64,000 bases of DNA from Helicobacter mehlei (lineage in GTDB: Bacteria; Campylobacterota; Campylobacteria; Campylobacterales; Helicobacteraceae), in NCBI RefSeq assembly GCF_003660265.1, contig NZ_QXQP01000004.1:1-64000 (forward strand), given 5' to 3'. Position numbers and translations under genes: made by a program. Below, in pieces: positions 20,872 to 31,263 of this stretch (position 1 is its first letter; each line of letters begins with the position of its first letter). The notes under the pieces were generated by a model that saw only the letters and a list, made by a program, of their open reading frames with translations, was not told the DNA's origin and made no database searches.

Positions 20872-21930
20872 ATGAAAAAGCCCCCCCTCCCCCTAGAAGC
20901 TGTCTCTAGCTCAGGAGATGGCATCTTAGACAATGGGTTGTTGGATCGCTTTGGTGCGCAGGATCGCCAAGAGCTCTTGCGTTTGTTGAATGAATTTATC
21001 TTGCAAAGTTACAAGGTTGAAAAGGAATTTAAGGACTATAAGGCACTCTATGAGTGGGTGATTGAGATTTTGCCCCAAGCCATTTGGGTGCTCAATGAAA
21101 ACAAAAGCTTTTTTTACAAGAATAGCAAGGCGATTGAGAGTCAGGAAGTCTTTGAAAAGGCTAAGGCACTGGGTTTTAATTTAGAAATTGAGCATGAGGG
21201 CAAGAACTACCTTTTCCAGAACAATAAAATTCAGGGCAAGGAGATCATCACTGCTACAGACATCACCAAGCAAAAACGCCAAGAACGTTTGGTGTCGATG
21301 GGGAAAATCTCGGCACATTTAGCGCATGAGATCCGCAATCCAGTTGGCTCGATCTCGTTACTCACCTCGATTTTGCTTAAAAAAGTGGATAACAAGACTA
21401 AGCCCATTGTGTTTGAGTTACAAAAAGCCTTGTGGCGGGTGGAACGCATCATCAAAGCCACTCTTTTATTTTCTAAGGGCGTGCATGCTAACAAAACCCC
21501 CCAAAGTCTTTTACTCCTAGAGGATGAGATTCAAGAGGCACTCAACCAATACACTTACACCAAAGAGATCACCCTAACCACCCGCATTGCGCCCACAACT
21601 GCCCATTACGATCTGAGTTTGTTAAGCATTGCCCTACAAAACTTTTTATACAACGCTATAGATGCTATTGAGGAAAGCAACTCTGAGGAGGGGCATGTGG
21701 AGGTGGTTGCCTTTGAGGAAGAAGAGTGGGTAGTTTTTCATATCAAAGATGATGGTAAAGAGGTGCTGGATAAAGAATTGCTCTTTGAGCCCTTTGAGAC
21801 GACCAAACTTAAGGGCAATGGTCTAGGGCTTGCGCTCTCTTTGCAGGTGGTGGAAGCACATGGGGGCAAGATCACCTTGTTAGACACCCCCGATAAAACC
21901 TTTGAAATCCGCATTCTCAAGGGTGAATAA
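20872..21930 (+). CDS. flgS: Flagellar sensor histidine kinase FlgS
   Basis: A soluble (no TM) 352-residue histidine kinase: an N-terminal PAS-like sensing region (residues 55-130), a H-box LAHEIRNPVGS with His near 152, then HATPase elements NFLYNAIDAIEES (N box), HIKDDGKEV, FEPFETTKLKGNGLGLALS (F/G boxes). FlgS phosphorylates FlgR, the activator of sigma-54 transcription of middle flagellar genes; a probable sigma-54 promoter lies before fliK in this window. The frame is open from 20797, but ATG 20872, directly after the FlgJ-like stop and with AAGGG upstream, is the likely start. Counterpart of HP0244. Confidence 0.92.
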   Translation: MKKPPLPLEAVSSSGDGILDNGLLDRFGAQDRQELLRLLNEFILQSYKVEKEFKDYKALYEWVIEILPQAIWVLNENKSFFYKNSKAIESQEVFEKAKALGFNLEIEHEGKNYLFQNNKIQGKEIITATDITKQKRQERLVSMGKISAHLAHEIRNPVGSISLLTSILLKKVDNKTKPIVFELQKALWRVERIIKATLLFSKGVHANKTPQSLLLLEDEIQEALNQYTYTKEITLTTRIAPTTAHYDLSLLSIALQNFLYNAIDAIEESNSEEGHVEVVAFEEEEWVVFHIKDDGKEVLDKELLFEPFETTKLKGNGLGLALSLQVVEAHGGKITLLDTPDKTFEIRILKGE

Positions 21931-22012
21931 AAGCTTGTATTTACTATTTTTCCGTTAGAATGTGATTCGAGTTTGGCTTGAGCCAGACTTAAAGTAACCA
22001 AAAAGGATTGCG

Positions 22013-22453
22013 ATGAAAACAAAAACTATCGATTTGCTCAAACAACTCCAAGCAGATAGCATTGTGCTGTTCATGAAATTACACAACTTCCACTGGAATG
22101 TCAAAGGGCATGATTTTTATCCCGTACATCAATTCACCCAAGCCCTCTATGAGGAGTTTGCCGAAACCTTTGATGATTTGGCAGAAAGAATCGCTCAACT
22201 AGGGGCTACGCCTGTGGTAACCCTAGATGAGGCACTGAAACTCTCCCATATCAAAGAGGAAAGCAAGCATAGCTTCACCTCTGGTGAGGTCTTTGGGGCG
22301 GTTTTGAAGGACTATGAGCACCTAGAAAAGCACTTTGCCCAACTCTCAGAGACAGCTGATAAAGCTGGAGACAAAGTTACAGCGGCCTATGCCGATGAGC
22401 AGTTAGCCAAACTCCAAAAATCAGTATGGATGCTGAAGGCTAGTTTGGTTTGA
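22013..22453 (+). CDS. dps: Dps-family ferritin-like protein (neutrophil-activating protein HP-NAP)
   Basis: A 146-residue four-helix Dps protein. The inter-subunit ferroxidase residues are visible in [19 protein letters not shown] and in the second helix [15 protein letters not shown]. It forms a dodecamer that oxidises and stores iron and protects DNA; in H. pylori the homologue (HP0243, called NapA) also activates neutrophils and is a vaccine antigen. AAAGGA precedes the ATG, and a TAGAAT (21956-21961) may be its -10. It is transcribed with the HP0242-like gene that overlaps its stop. Confidence 0.95.
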   Translation: MKTKTIDLLKQLQADSIVLFMKLHNFHWNVKGHDFYPVHQFTQALYEEFAETFDDLAERIAQLGATPVVTLDEALKLSHIKEESKHSFTSGEVFGAVLKDYEHLEKHFAQLSETADKAGDKVTAAYADEQLAKLQKSVWMLKASLV

Positions 22454-22731
22454 ACCACGATGACTTGCATGTGCTAGCAGGCGATCCAATCCAAAAATGG
22501 GGCGATGTGGTCTTGCATGCTAGCCAGAAACGCGCACGCGAGGAGTTGGAACGTTTCCTAGAGGCACAAGCCCTATGCGAGATTCTCCTCGAAGATTTGG
22601 GTTTGCAAGATAAATTTTCCGCCTTGTTAAAGCAACAACATGTGGATGGGGTTTTGCAAGAACGCGTGCAGGCTAAAAAGATGGATTTAGCCATCCAGTC
22701 GATGGCACTTATCTTAAGCGGGCATGAATAG
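22450..22731 (+). CDS. HP0242-family small helical protein
   Basis: A 93-residue protein matching the HP0242 family: [23 protein letters not shown] and the C-terminal [10 protein letters not shown] align with the recalled H. pylori sequence. The H. pylori protein is an entwined helical dimer studied as a knotted fold; its function is unknown. The start appears to be TTG 22450, overlapping the dps stop by four bases, because only that start gives the expected 12-residue leader before the conserved Pro. It overlaps the next gene by eight bases. Confidence 0.75.
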   Translation: MNHDDLHVLAGDPIQKWGDVVLHASQKRAREELERFLEAQALCEILLEDLGLQDKFSALLKQQHVDGVLQERVQAKKMDLAIQSMALILSGHE

Positions 22732-23131
22732 GTTGTTTGTGGCTCTGCTCTTGTGTACTGGTGTCTTTGCCAAACCCCTTGATAAGACTTTGGAATTGAA
22801 AAAAGATGAGATCTATGGCGGGGAGTTGCAACTAGGCAAATTCAAAAAACCCGTGTTTTTCCGCTGGACTCTCTATAAGGATCAAGGTCTGGTGGTGCAT
22901 TTGAACCTCAACCATTTTCCCTACCAGTTTATTTTATACCCCGACTTCCAAAGAGATAGCTTTCGGGTGGCTGTGTTTAAAGAGAAAGGAGGGGCTAGCT
23001 CCTCAGAAGTTGAGGGGGATCACACCCCTCCCTTTTTGATGCTCAGTTTCAAAAAATTTGACACCCAAGCGGGCGTAGCGACCTTGCGTTTGCGCGCCTC
23101 TAACCAGCTCAAGTGGGTGGAGCAACCCTAA
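22724..23131 (+). CDS. Exported hypothetical protein (HP0241-like)
   Basis: A 135-residue protein with a clear signal peptide ([14 protein letters not shown], cleaved before KPLDKTLEL). The mature part is rich in aromatic and basic residues with no motif I recognise (KKPVFFRWTLYKDQGLVVHLNLN). Position between the HP0242-like gene and ispB matches HP0241. Probably periplasmic; function unknown. Confidence 0.7.
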   Translation: MNRLFVALLLCTGVFAKPLDKTLELKKDEIYGGELQLGKFKKPVFFRWTLYKDQGLVVHLNLNHFPYQFILYPDFQRDSFRVAVFKEKGGASSSEVEGDHTPPFLMLSFKKFDTQAGVATLRLRASNQLKWVEQP

Positions 23132-24025
23132 ATGTTGCACGCCATCCAAGCCAAGATTGAGGGTTATTTAGAGGAGGTTGGGAGCACGCAGGTGCTAGAG
23201 ATGGCGCGTATTTTGGGGACAGGCAAGATGTTACGCAGCCAGCTGATTTTAGCTATTTGCCCTAACCACCCCCAAGTTTTGGATTTTTGTGCCATAATTG
23301 AAATGATTCAGAGCGCATCTCTTCTGCATGATGATGTGATCGACAATGCCAACACCCGCAGAGGGCAACTAGCCCTTAATTGCACCTTTGGGGATAAGAG
23401 CGCGATCATGCTGGGCGATATTTTCTACTCCAAAGCCTTTTGTGAGCTGGGCAAACTAGACCCTCAGATTGTGCAGGTGGTGGCTCAAAGCGTGGTCGCA
23501 CTCTCCCGTGGGGAACTTAAAGATGTGAGTGCCTCCCATGTCTTTAACCCCGATCCCAAGATTTACCTAGACATCATCAGCGATAAAAGTGCCTCCTTGA
23601 TCGTGGCTAGCAGTTGCGGGGCGGCTTTGTTACAAGGTTTGGATACCAAGCGTTACTACACCTTTGGGCTCAACTTCGGGCTGGCCTTCCAAATTATAGA
23701 CGATTTGCTAGACATCACCCAATCTCCAGAGGTTTTGGGCAAGCCTGCTTTTGGGGATTTCAAAGAGGGCAAGAGCACTCTGCCTTATATCTTGCTCTAC
23801 CAACGCCTAGATCAGCCCCAACAAGAGGTTTTGCTCTCTTACTTCAAGCAGGACAACTCCGATGCGGTGGCATGGTGCCAAGCTGAATTTGCCAAACATG
23901 GGATCATCCAAGAAGTGTTTTCTCAGGCGCAAAAATATCTCCAAATTGCCCTAAAAGCGATTGAAGGGGAGGGCAACACCCAATTAGAAAACATGGCCAA
24001 ACAAATTTTAGAACGGGAGTTTTAA
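23132..24025 (+). CDS. ispB: Octaprenyl-diphosphate synthase (polyprenyl synthetase)
   Basis: A 297-residue trans-prenyltransferase. The first Asp-rich motif is in SLLHDDVIDNANTRRG and the second in FQIIDDLLDITQ, both coordinating Mg-diphosphate. It makes the long prenyl chain of menaquinone, linking it to the MEP enzyme Dxs encoded earlier in the window. The ATG follows the preceding stop directly, and hemA begins two bases after its end. HP0240 counterpart. Confidence 0.9.
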   Translation: MLHAIQAKIEGYLEEVGSTQVLEMARILGTGKMLRSQLILAICPNHPQVLDFCAIIEMIQSASLLHDDVIDNANTRRGQLALNCTFGDKSAIMLGDIFYSKAFCELGKLDPQIVQVVAQSVVALSRGELKDVSASHVFNPDPKIYLDIISDKSASLIVASSCGAALLQGLDTKRYYTFGLNFGLAFQIIDDLLDITQSPEVLGKPAFGDFKEGKSTLPYILLYQRLDQPQQEVLLSYFKQDNSDAVAWCQAEFAKHGIIQEVFSQAQKYLQIALKAIEGEGNTQLENMAKQILEREF

Positions 24026-24026
24026 A

Positions 24027-25319
24027 GTGGATAGCGGGTATTTGGTTTTGGGCTTCACACATAAGCACCTCCCCATTGAACTCAGAGAACAGCTCGCCTT
24101 TTGCGAATCCGAACTTTTGGGCTTTTTAAACATGCTCAAACACCAATACCCCCACATCAAAGAGATCATGGCACTCTGCACTTGTAATCGTGTGGAGTTT
24201 TACCTCTATGCCTATGATTTAAACCAAACGGCTTCGAATCTGATTGTCGCCCTAGCCCAAGCCAAGCAAGTGCCCTTAGGCGTGCTGGAATCCAAAAGCG
24301 CAATACACACCCAGACCCATGCGATCCACCATGTTTTTTGTGTGGCTAGCAGTTTGGATAGCATGGTTGTGGGGGAAACCCAGATCACGGGGCAATTTAA
24401 GAGTGCCTATAAAATGTGCCTAGAACACAAACTATGCGCCCAGCATTTGACCCGCCTAGCCCATTTTGCCTTTAAATGCGCTGCAGCGGTGCGCAATTCA
24501 ACCACCATCTCTTCCCAAGTGATCTCCATTGCCTCCATGGCGGTCAAGCAAGCCCTAGAGGTGCTAGAAAGTGAAAAGGTGGCACAGAGGGCTATTGTCG
24601 TGGGCGTGGGTGAAATGGGGCAATTGGTGTGTAAGCATTTGCTGGCTAAGGGCTTTGAGGTGATCTTGTGTAACCGCCACAGGGAGCGTGCTTTAGAGCT
24701 TGGCTTGGAGGTAGAAGTGCAGGATTTTGAAAATCTCCCCACCTTGATCAATACCCATCCCTTTTTATTTTGTGCCACAGGGGCTAACCACCCCATCATC
24801 ACCCCAGAGAGTGTTACTAGCACAGAATTTAGGCGTTGGTGGTTTGATTTGGGCGTTCCGCGCAACATCGCTCCCATACAAGAGCCCAATATTTGGCTCT
24901 ATAGCGTGGATGATCTGCAAAGCGTTGTGGCGCATAACTTGGAAAACCGCCAAAAAGACACCTCAAAGGCTTATGAGATTGCGGGACTCTACACGCATAA
25001 GTTTTTAGAATGGTTGCAAACCTTAGAGGTCGATCCCCTCATTAAGGGGCTTAGAGACTTAGCTAGAGAAGCCGCCCTTAAGGAATTACGGCGCGCGCTG
25101 AAAAAAGGGTTTTTGCCCCCCCAATACGAAGAGAGTGTCGCCAAGATTTTACACAGCGCATTTAATACTTTTCTGCACCACCCCACCGCTGTGCTCAAAA
25201 AAAATGCCCACAAAGAGGAGGGCGACATCTTGGGCGAGTGCTTGAAGAATCTATTCAACTTGGGCACAGAAAACATGTTTGTGAATCGCTACAAATGCGA
25301 ATATGAAGAAGGATGTTAA
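24027..25319 (+). CDS. hemA: Glutamyl-tRNA reductase
   Basis: A 430-residue HemA. The catalytic Cys is in MALCTCNRVEFYLY; SSLDSMVVGETQITGQFK is the substrate domain signature; an NADPH-binding Rossmann motif follows (AIVVGVGEMGQLV) and a C-terminal helical dimerisation domain. It reduces Glu-tRNA to glutamate-1-semialdehyde, the first committed haem step; hemC three genes on acts later in the pathway. The start is GTG 24027, with no better in-frame ATG. Order hemA-proS-hemC as HP0239-0237. Confidence 0.94.
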   Translation: MDSGYLVLGFTHKHLPIELREQLAFCESELLGFLNMLKHQYPHIKEIMALCTCNRVEFYLYAYDLNQTASNLIVALAQAKQVPLGVLESKSAIHTQTHAIHHVFCVASSLDSMVVGETQITGQFKSAYKMCLEHKLCAQHLTRLAHFAFKCAAAVRNSTTISSQVISIASMAVKQALEVLESEKVAQRAIVVGVGEMGQLVCKHLLAKGFEVILCNRHRERALELGLEVEVQDFENLPTLINTHPFLFCATGANHPIITPESVTSTEFRRWWFDLGVPRNIAPIQEPNIWLYSVDDLQSVVAHNLENRQKDTSKAYEIAGLYTHKFLEWLQTLEVDPLIKGLRDLAREAALKELRRALKKGFLPPQYEESVAKILHSAFNTFLHHPTAVLKKNAHKEEGDILGECLKNLFNLGTENMFVNRYKCEYEEGC

Positions 25320-27059
25320 ATGCGCTTTTCTAGGCTATTTGCCCCCACGAGCAAAGAACCCCCCAAAGATGCCCTACTCAAAAGCCACCAGTTCTTAGTG
25401 CAAGCGGGCTTTATCCAGCAAATTGGGAGCGGGATTTATAATTTTCTGCCCCTAGGGCAAAAGGTCTTACAAAAGATCCGTGCCGTGGTCAAAGAAGTGA
25501 TGGATTCCTATGGGGCGCAAGAGTGCATGCTAGGCTTTGTGATCCCGGCCGATCTATGGAGGCAAAGCGGGCGTTTTGACAAATATGGCAAGGAGCTTTT
25601 AAGTCTGCAGGATCGCAAAGAAAACGATTTTGTACTCAGCCCCACCCATGAGGAAGTGATCACCGAATTAGTTAAGGCGCATGTGAAGAGTTACAAGCAA
25701 CTCCCCTTGCACCTTTATCAAATCCACACCAAGTTTAGAGATGAGATTCGCCCCCGCTTTGGGCTGATTCGTGCCCGTGAATTTATCATGAAAGATGGCT
25801 ATAGTTTCCACAGCAGTTCAGAGAGCCTAGATATGGAATTTGATCGCATGGAGCAGGCTTATAGCACCATTTTTACCCGCTTAGGACTGGATTTTAGAGC
25901 CATTGAGGCAGATAGTGGGGCGATTGGGGGCAATAGCTCTAAGGAATTTGTGATTTTAAGCGCGTGTGGAGAAGATATTGTTGTGGTCTGCCCGCAGTGT
26001 AGCTATGCAGCTAATATTGAAATTGCCACACGCACCAAGAGGGTAGAACCTGAGAATATCCCCCAAGCTAATTTTGCTAAATTCCCCACACCCAACACCC
26101 CCACGATCCAAGCCTTGAGCGCGTTTTTCAAGGTCGATCCCTTTTTCACGCTCAAAGCAGTCGCCAAGCAAGCCATGCTAGAACATGGCAACTCCCAACT
26201 GGCGATCTTTTTTGTGCGTGGGGATGATAGTCTAGAGGAGAGCAAAGCCCTCAATGCTTTGAGCACAGCTTTACAAACCCCCATTTTGAGTCTAGAGGAA
26301 GTGAGCGCGCATGCCTTAGAGGGCTTGGGGTTGTATCCGGGCTATATGGGACCTTATGGACTCAAACACATTTTGCCCGATGTGACGGTGATCTTTGATC
26401 TTGATTTGCAAGATGCCAATAGCCTCATTTGTGGGGCAAATGAAAAAGAAGTGCACTTTGTGGGTGTAGATTTAGCTACCTTTGAGGGCTTGCTCTATGC
26501 TGACATCGCCACCACGCGCGCAGACGATGCCTGCCCGCACTGTCAAGCCCCTTTGGAGTATCAAAGGAGCATTGAGGTCGGGCATATCTTCAAACTAGGC
26601 AACAAATATTCTAAAAGCCTGAATGCCACTTATCTCGATCAAGAGGGCAAGGCGCAGTTTTTTGAGATGGGCTGTTATGGGATTGGGGTTAGCCGCTTGC
26701 TAAGCGCAATTTTGGAGCAACATAACGATGGGAAGGGTTGTGTGTGGAGCAAAGCGAGTGCACCCTTTGAGGTGGTGATCATTGTGGCTAATAGCAAGGA
26801 TAGCCAACTAGAGGCCTTGGGCGAGAGTTTGTATCAAGAACTCTTAGAGGCAGGTATTGATGTGCTTTTAGATGACCGCTTGGATCGCTTTGGAGCTAAG
26901 ATGGCGGATTTTGAGTTGATGGGCTGTTGCTATGCGCTCATTGTGGGCAATCAAGCCCTAAAAAGCGGGTCTTTGGAAATCATCAAAAGGCAGGGTTTAA
27001 CCAAAAGCACCCTAGAGCGCGCTAGTCTTGTTCAAGCCCTCAAGGAGATGTTAGCCTGA
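25320..27059 (+). CDS. proS: Prolyl-tRNA synthetase, bacterial type
   Basis: A 579-residue class II synthetase. Motif 2 region [21 protein letters not shown] and motif 3 region [14 protein letters not shown] flank a YbaK-like editing insertion (about residues 240-390, with [13 protein letters not shown]), and the C-terminal anticodon-binding domain holds VDVLLDDR-like [15 protein letters not shown]. It charges tRNA(Pro). ATG 25320 follows the hemA stop immediately and its stop overlaps the fxsA start by one base. Confidence 0.96.
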   Translation: MRFSRLFAPTSKEPPKDALLKSHQFLVQAGFIQQIGSGIYNFLPLGQKVLQKIRAVVKEVMDSYGAQECMLGFVIPADLWRQSGRFDKYGKELLSLQDRKENDFVLSPTHEEVITELVKAHVKSYKQLPLHLYQIHTKFRDEIRPRFGLIRAREFIMKDGYSFHSSSESLDMEFDRMEQAYSTIFTRLGLDFRAIEADSGAIGGNSSKEFVILSACGEDIVVVCPQCSYAANIEIATRTKRVEPENIPQANFAKFPTPNTPTIQALSAFFKVDPFFTLKAVAKQAMLEHGNSQLAIFFVRGDDSLEESKALNALSTALQTPILSLEEVSAHALEGLGLYPGYMGPYGLKHILPDVTVIFDLDLQDANSLICGANEKEVHFVGVDLATFEGLLYADIATTRADDACPHCQAPLEYQRSIEVGHIFKLGNKYSKSLNATYLDQEGKAQFFEMGCYGIGVSRLLSAILEQHNDGKGCVWSKASAPFEVVIIVANSKDSQLEALGESLYQELLEAGIDVLLDDRLDRFGAKMADFELMGCCYALIVGNQALKSGSLEIIKRQGLTKSTLERASLVQALKEMLA

Positions 27060-27463
27060 TGCCCTTTGCCTACATTCTAGGCCTCTCCTATATGGTGCTG
27101 GAAATTTTTTTAGTCTATAGTGCTGTGCAAGAATTTGGTTTGGCACTGTTTTTAGCCGAAGTGGTGATCAGCGCGCTGGTTGGGGGTGTGGTGTTGCTAA
27201 GAAGCCCCTTTAAGAATTTAAACGACTTGGTCTATGATCGCCTCGAACCTTTGGCTTGGGCAGAAGGGTTTTTTTTAAGGTCTGTGGGTGCGGTGCTGTT
27301 ACTCTTGCCCGGGGTGTTGTGCGATGTTTTTGGAACTCTCTTGTTGCTCGTGGCTTTGGTGCGCCAAAAAGATCTGCCCCCCGAAGAAATGCCCAAAAAG
27401 CCCAAAAAACAAAAAGAGCCAGAAGAAATCATTGATGTAGAAGTTTTGGATAAAGAAAAATGA
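27059..27463 (+). CDS. fxsA: FxsA-family inner-membrane protein
   Basis: A 134-residue membrane protein with three or four helices and the FxsA signature: LEIFLVYSAVQEFG near the N-terminus and LLLLPGVLCDVFGTLLLL in the third helix (family form PGxxTDxxG). The tail is very charged (EMPKKPKKQKEPEE). FxsA overproduction relieves F-exclusion of phage T7 in E. coli; the normal role is unknown. It overlaps proS and hemC by one and four bases. Confidence 0.78.
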   Translation: MPFAYILGLSYMVLEIFLVYSAVQEFGLALFLAEVVISALVGGVVLLRSPFKNLNDLVYDRLEPLAWAEGFFLRSVGAVLLLLPGVLCDVFGTLLLLVALVRQKDLPPEEMPKKPKKQKEPEEIIDVEVLDKEK

Positions 27464-28374
27464 AAACCCTCATTATTGGGAGCAGAGGGAGCGCGCTGGC
27501 TTTGTGGCAGGCTTCTTATGTGCAAGACCTGCTAGAACAGATTGGGCTAAAAAGCACAATCCGTGTTGTCAAAACAAAGGGGGATAAGATTTTAGATGTG
27601 CCCTTAGCCAAAATCGGGGGCAAGGGGCTTTTCACCAAAGAATTAGAGGCATTGCTTTTAAACCAAGAAATCGATCTGGCTGTGCATTCGCTTAAAGATG
27701 TGCCCGTAGAGGAGCTAGAGCCCCTCACTCTTGCTGCTATCACGCCCCGTGCTGACCCTAGGGATTGTTTTTTGAGCGTGGAATACCCTTGTCTAGCCGA
27801 TCTGCCACAAGGGGCAAGAGTGGGTACGACCTCTTTAAGGCGATCGATGCAATTAAAACGCATGCGCGCTGATTTGGATACTTTGAGTCTGAGGGGCAAC
27901 ATCCAAACCCGCTTAGAACGCCTAAAATGCGGGGATTTTGATGCGATCGTGCTGGCCTGTGCGGGGGTGCAACGCTTGGGGCTAGAATTGCCCCACCAAC
28001 AACCCTTTAGCATAAAGGAGATGATCCCTAGCATGGCTCAGGGGGCGTTGGGCGTGCAGATGCGGCGCGATCACCCCTATTTTGATCAAATCACCCAACT
28101 AAATGATGGAACAAGCGCGTTCGTCTGTGGCCTAGAGCGTTGCTTTGTGCGCCAGTTGGGTGGGGGTTGCCAAGTGCCCTTAGGCGTGCATGCTAGTCTC
28201 ACACAAGATATTTTGCAAATCCAAGCCATCGTGGGCTTGAGCGATGGGAGTTGCGTGATTAAAGAGCGCATCCAAGGGCAACCTAGCCAAGCTGATGATC
28301 TGATCAATACTCTCGTGCAAAACTTCTTAGATCAAGGTGCGCGGGAGATTTTGGACCAAGTAACATTACTTTAA
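27460..28374 (+). CDS. hemC: Porphobilinogen deaminase (hydroxymethylbilane synthase)
   Basis: A 304-residue HemC. Seen: GSRGSALALWQA at the N-terminus, the substrate-binding stretch VHSLKDVP, TTSLRRSMQLK and LRGNIQTRL, and the dipyrromethane cofactor Cys in GGGCQVPLG. It joins four porphobilinogens to hydroxymethylbilane in haem synthesis. Last gene of this co-directional block; the convergent restriction gene begins 45 bases on. HP0237 counterpart. Confidence 0.95.
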   Translation: MKTLIIGSRGSALALWQASYVQDLLEQIGLKSTIRVVKTKGDKILDVPLAKIGGKGLFTKELEALLLNQEIDLAVHSLKDVPVEELEPLTLAAITPRADPRDCFLSVEYPCLADLPQGARVGTTSLRRSMQLKRMRADLDTLSLRGNIQTRLERLKCGDFDAIVLACAGVQRLGLELPHQQPFSIKEMIPSMAQGALGVQMRRDHPYFDQITQLNDGTSAFVCGLERCFVRQLGGGCQVPLGVHASLTQDILQIQAIVGLSDGSCVIKERIQGQPSQADDLINTLVQNFLDQGAREILDQVTLL

Positions 28375-28419
28375 CTAGCCCAAACCACTTATTTTCAACA
28401 TGCTTTCGAGGGGTTATCA

Positions 28420-29000
28420 TCAAGGCTTTTTCCACACAATGTGCCCGTTGATATTATGTTTCTCATAAACGCCTAAAACCTCTTCTAAAAAGGCGGCTAG
28501 CTCCATCTCTCCGGCCTTTTGCGCACTCTCTAGCATGCGTATAAACATTTTCTTACCCGTTTCTGTCTGATTAAAATTCTTTTTTAAGAAATTGTGCCGG
28601 GCACACAAAGTTTGCCCATTTTCTAGGCTAGCTTGACCCCCTAAGTCTTTAGGCTTGATGTGATCGACATGCAATTCCACGCCCTCTTTTTGCCCCGCCC
28701 CGCAAATCACACAAGCATACCCGTCCCGTTCTAAGATTTGCTTTTTTAAGGCGGGGCTAAAGTCCTCTAAATCTTGACGCAAAACGGAATTTGGGTTGTA
28801 GCGATAAACTCCCTTAGCGATTTTTTGTAAAACGCCTTGTTGGTGCAATTTCTAATGCCCCGATCAGGGTCTCTGAAAATCTTGCCTGTGCGCTTGTAGT
28901 ATTCATGGGTGAGCCAATCCACTACCTCAGGATGTGCGATCTCCCGATTAGGGTTTGCCTTAAAAAATTCCAAGATAAGATCGCTTTGCCTAATCCCCAT
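28420..29000 (-). pseudogene. HNH restriction endonuclease, frameshifted
   Basis: Two overlapping frames make one protein of about 193 residues. The 5' piece (from ATG 29000) starts MGIRQSDLILEFF, a winged-helix-like domain, and reaches DPDRGIR. The 3' piece continues LHQQGVLQKIAKGVYRYN, then the HNH nuclease core with CVICG, LHVDHIKPKDLGG, ENGQTLCARHN. The join needs one added A in an A3 run (plus-strand T3, 28849-28851). The start overlaps the methyltransferase by 11 bases, so the two form a type II R-M pair. As written the nuclease is inactive and the methyltransferase is left as an orphan. Confidence 0.75.
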
Positions 29001-29763
29001 CTTTTCCCCCCCATATTTTCAAAAAGCGTTGTTTGGCTAGGGCACAATAAGCAGGGTCTAACTCGATGCCCACAAAGGCACGTTGGTTGGCATAGGCTTC
29101 TAACATCGTGGTTCCCGATCCGCTGAAGGGATCGCAGATCACATCACCTATAAAAGAAAAGAGCTTGATACAACGGCGGGGCAATTCTCTAGGGAAGGGG
29201 GCGGGGTGTCCGATGCGTTTTTTAGATTCCCCATTAAACTGCCAAAGCCCATTGGTCCAAGCCATGAACTCATCCTTTTTTAGATCGCTTCTGCCCTTGT
29301 GCTGTTTTTTCCACACCTCTTTATACAGAATAACAACGAGTTCCACGGGCGCGATCACATAGGGGGCTGAAGGGCTAAGCCAACTCCCCCAAGCCGTGCG
29401 TCTAGAGATATTGCCCTCATTCCAAATAATGCTACTATGGTAACGCCAACCGATCTTTTTGGCCAAAGTGATCACATCTGCACCCACACTCTGTTGCCCG
29501 CCCTTATTCTTGTCCAAGGGGATATTGAGGCATAGCCTCCCGCTGGGCTTGCTCCATAAGTAGGTATTTTGTAGCCAAGTGGCGTTGAAATCTAAATACT
29601 CTGCGTAGCTTTGGCTATCATCTCTGCTATTGTAGTCAATGCCCACATTGTAGGGCGGGGAGGTGATGGTGCAATCTAGACTCTTGGGGGGCAAAAGCCC
29701 CTGATTGAGGGTGCTGGCTTGATAAAGGCAGATGTCATCATAGACAAAAAAGGGTTGGGGCAT
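28990..29763 (-). CDS. Type II DNA methyltransferase (beta class; N6-adenine or N4-cytosine)
   Basis: A 257-residue methyltransferase. Catalytic motif IV is SPPYNVG near residue 35 and the AdoMet-binding motif is DPFSGSGTTMLEA near the C-terminus, i.e. beta-class order (IV before I). TSPPY rather than DPPY is common in N4-cytosine enzymes but not exclusive to them. It is paired with the frameshifted HNH nuclease and overlaps the fumC stop by one base. Neither gene belongs to the recalled H. pylori hemC or fumC contexts, so the pair looks inserted. Recognition site unknown. Confidence 0.88.
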   Translation of the reverse strand: MPQPFFVYDDICLYQASTLNQGLLPPKSLDCTITSPPYNVGIDYNSRDDSQSYAEYLDFNATWLQNTYLWSKPSGRLCLNIPLDKNKGGQQSVGADVITLAKKIGWRYHSSIIWNEGNISRRTAWGSWLSPSAPYVIAPVELVVILYKEVWKKQHKGRSDLKKDEFMAWTNGLWQFNGESKKRIGHPAPFPRELPRRCIKLFSFIGDVICDPFSGSGTTMLEAYANQRAFVGIELDPAYCALAKQRFLKIWGGKDGD

Positions 29764-31154
29764 TAAGCTTTAGGGCCAATCATTTGTTCGGGTATGACAA
29801 ATTTTTCAAAGTCTTGTGCGCTTAAAAGCCCTAGCTGTACAGCAGACTCTTTTAAGCTAATGCCTTTTTTATGCGCATTTTTAGCAACTTTGGCGGCATT
29901 TTCATAGCCAATATGGGGATTAAGCGCAGTTACCAACATCAAAGAGTGGTGCAAATAGTAGTCGATCTTGTCCTTATTGGGCTCAATGCCAGTTGTGCAA
30001 TGTTCGTTGAAACTGAGCATGCCATCGGCCAAGAGTTGCAGGCTTTGCAAGAAGTTATAGATAATCACGGGCTTGAACACATTGAGCTCAAAATTGCCCT
30101 GAGAGGCAGCAAAGCCGATCGCTGCATCATTGCCCATCACCTGCACAGCAACCATGGTCAAAGCCTCGCATTGGGTGGGATTGACCTTGCCGGGCATAAT
30201 CGAGCTACCCGGTTCATTTTCAGGGATATGCAATTCGCCCAGACCACAGCGCGGACCACTAGCCAGCCATCTAATGTCATTGGCAATTTTCATTAAGTTT
30301 GCCGCCAATCCTTTTAACGCCCCATGGGCAAAATTGATCGCGTCATGGCTGGTGAGGGCGTGGAATTTATTGGGCGCGCTTTTAAAAGTTTGGCCGGTGT
30401 ATTGGCTCAGTTCCCCAGCGACCTTTTGGGATAATTGGGGGTGGGCATTTAAGCCTGTGCCCACAGCCGTGCCCCCAATGGCTAATTCTCTCAAACCCTC
30501 AAGGCTAGCCATAATCTGCTCTTTAGAGTGCTCTAACATGCTCACATACCCGCTAAATTCCTGCCCCAAAGTTAAAGGCGTGGCATCTTGTAAATGCGTG
30601 CGCCCAATTTTGATAATATCCTTAAAATCTTGGCTTTTGGCATGCAAGGTGGCGTGCAATTTGTCCAAAGCGGGTAGAAGCTTGCCTGTGATCTCTAGCA
30701 CGGCGACGATGTGCATGGCAGTGGGGAAGGTGTCATTGGAGCTTTGGGACATATTCACATGGTCATTGGGGTGGATGAGTTTTTCTTTTCTAAAGTCTGC
30801 CCCTAAAATCTCAGTTGCCCTATTGGCGATAACTTCGTTCATGTTCATGTTGGTCTGAGTCCCACTCCCGGTTTGCCAAATAGCTAAGGGGAACATGCCC
30901 TCTAGCTTGCCGGCTAAAATGTCCTCACAAGCTTGGATAATGGCCTCTGCTTTTTGAGTATCCAATTTGCCTAAATCCTGATTGACTTTGGCCAAAGCGC
31001 GTTTGAGTTTGGCAAAGGCGTAGATCAATTCTGTTGGCATCTTTTCCGTGCCGATCTTAAAATTCTCATAGCTCCTTTGGGTTTGCGCGCCCCAATACTT
31101 GCTATTTTCAACCTTGACTTCGCCCATCGTGTCGTGTTCTGTGCGATAAGACAT
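29763..31154 (-). CDS. fumC: Fumarate hydratase, class II
   Basis: A 463-residue class II fumarase with the superfamily signature [11 protein letters not shown], the active-site [10 protein letters not shown] and [16 protein letters not shown]. It interconverts fumarate and malate in the branched TCA cycle and is iron-independent. AAGGA precedes the ATG. It is divergent from crdA, as HP1325 is from HP1326. Confidence 0.95.
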   Translation of the reverse strand: MSYRTEHDTMGEVKVENSKYWGAQTQRSYENFKIGTEKMPTELIYAFAKLKRALAKVNQDLGKLDTQKAEAIIQACEDILAGKLEGMFPLAIWQTGSGTQTNMNMNEVIANRATEILGADFRKEKLIHPNDHVNMSQSSNDTFPTAMHIVAVLEITGKLLPALDKLHATLHAKSQDFKDIIKIGRTHLQDATPLTLGQEFSGYVSMLEHSKEQIMASLEGLRELAIGGTAVGTGLNAHPQLSQKVAGELSQYTGQTFKSAPNKFHALTSHDAINFAHGALKGLAANLMKIANDIRWLASGPRCGLGELHIPENEPGSSIMPGKVNPTQCEALTMVAVQVMGNDAAIGFAASQGNFELNVFKPVIIYNFLQSLQLLADGMLSFNEHCTTGIEPNKDKIDYYLHHSLMLVTALNPHIGYENAAKVAKNAHKKGISLKESAVQLGLLSAQDFEKFVIPEQMIGPKA

Positions 31155-31263
31155 ACTAAATCCTTTATGTTAAGATGACCAACTCTAACACAATAAGGAT
31201 TAATTCCACAAACTTTACACAAATAAAGTTTAATATGCCCCTATCTTTCACAAAGGAGTTTGG

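Noticed and set aside
22013-22453. Reading 'napA' here as part of the nitrate reductase operon
   Set aside because: The name clash is historical; this gene is a Dps/ferritin-like protein.
30130-30858. 242-codon plus-strand ORF opposite fumC
   Set aside because: Shadow of fumarase; Trp/Ser-rich composition typical of reverse frames.
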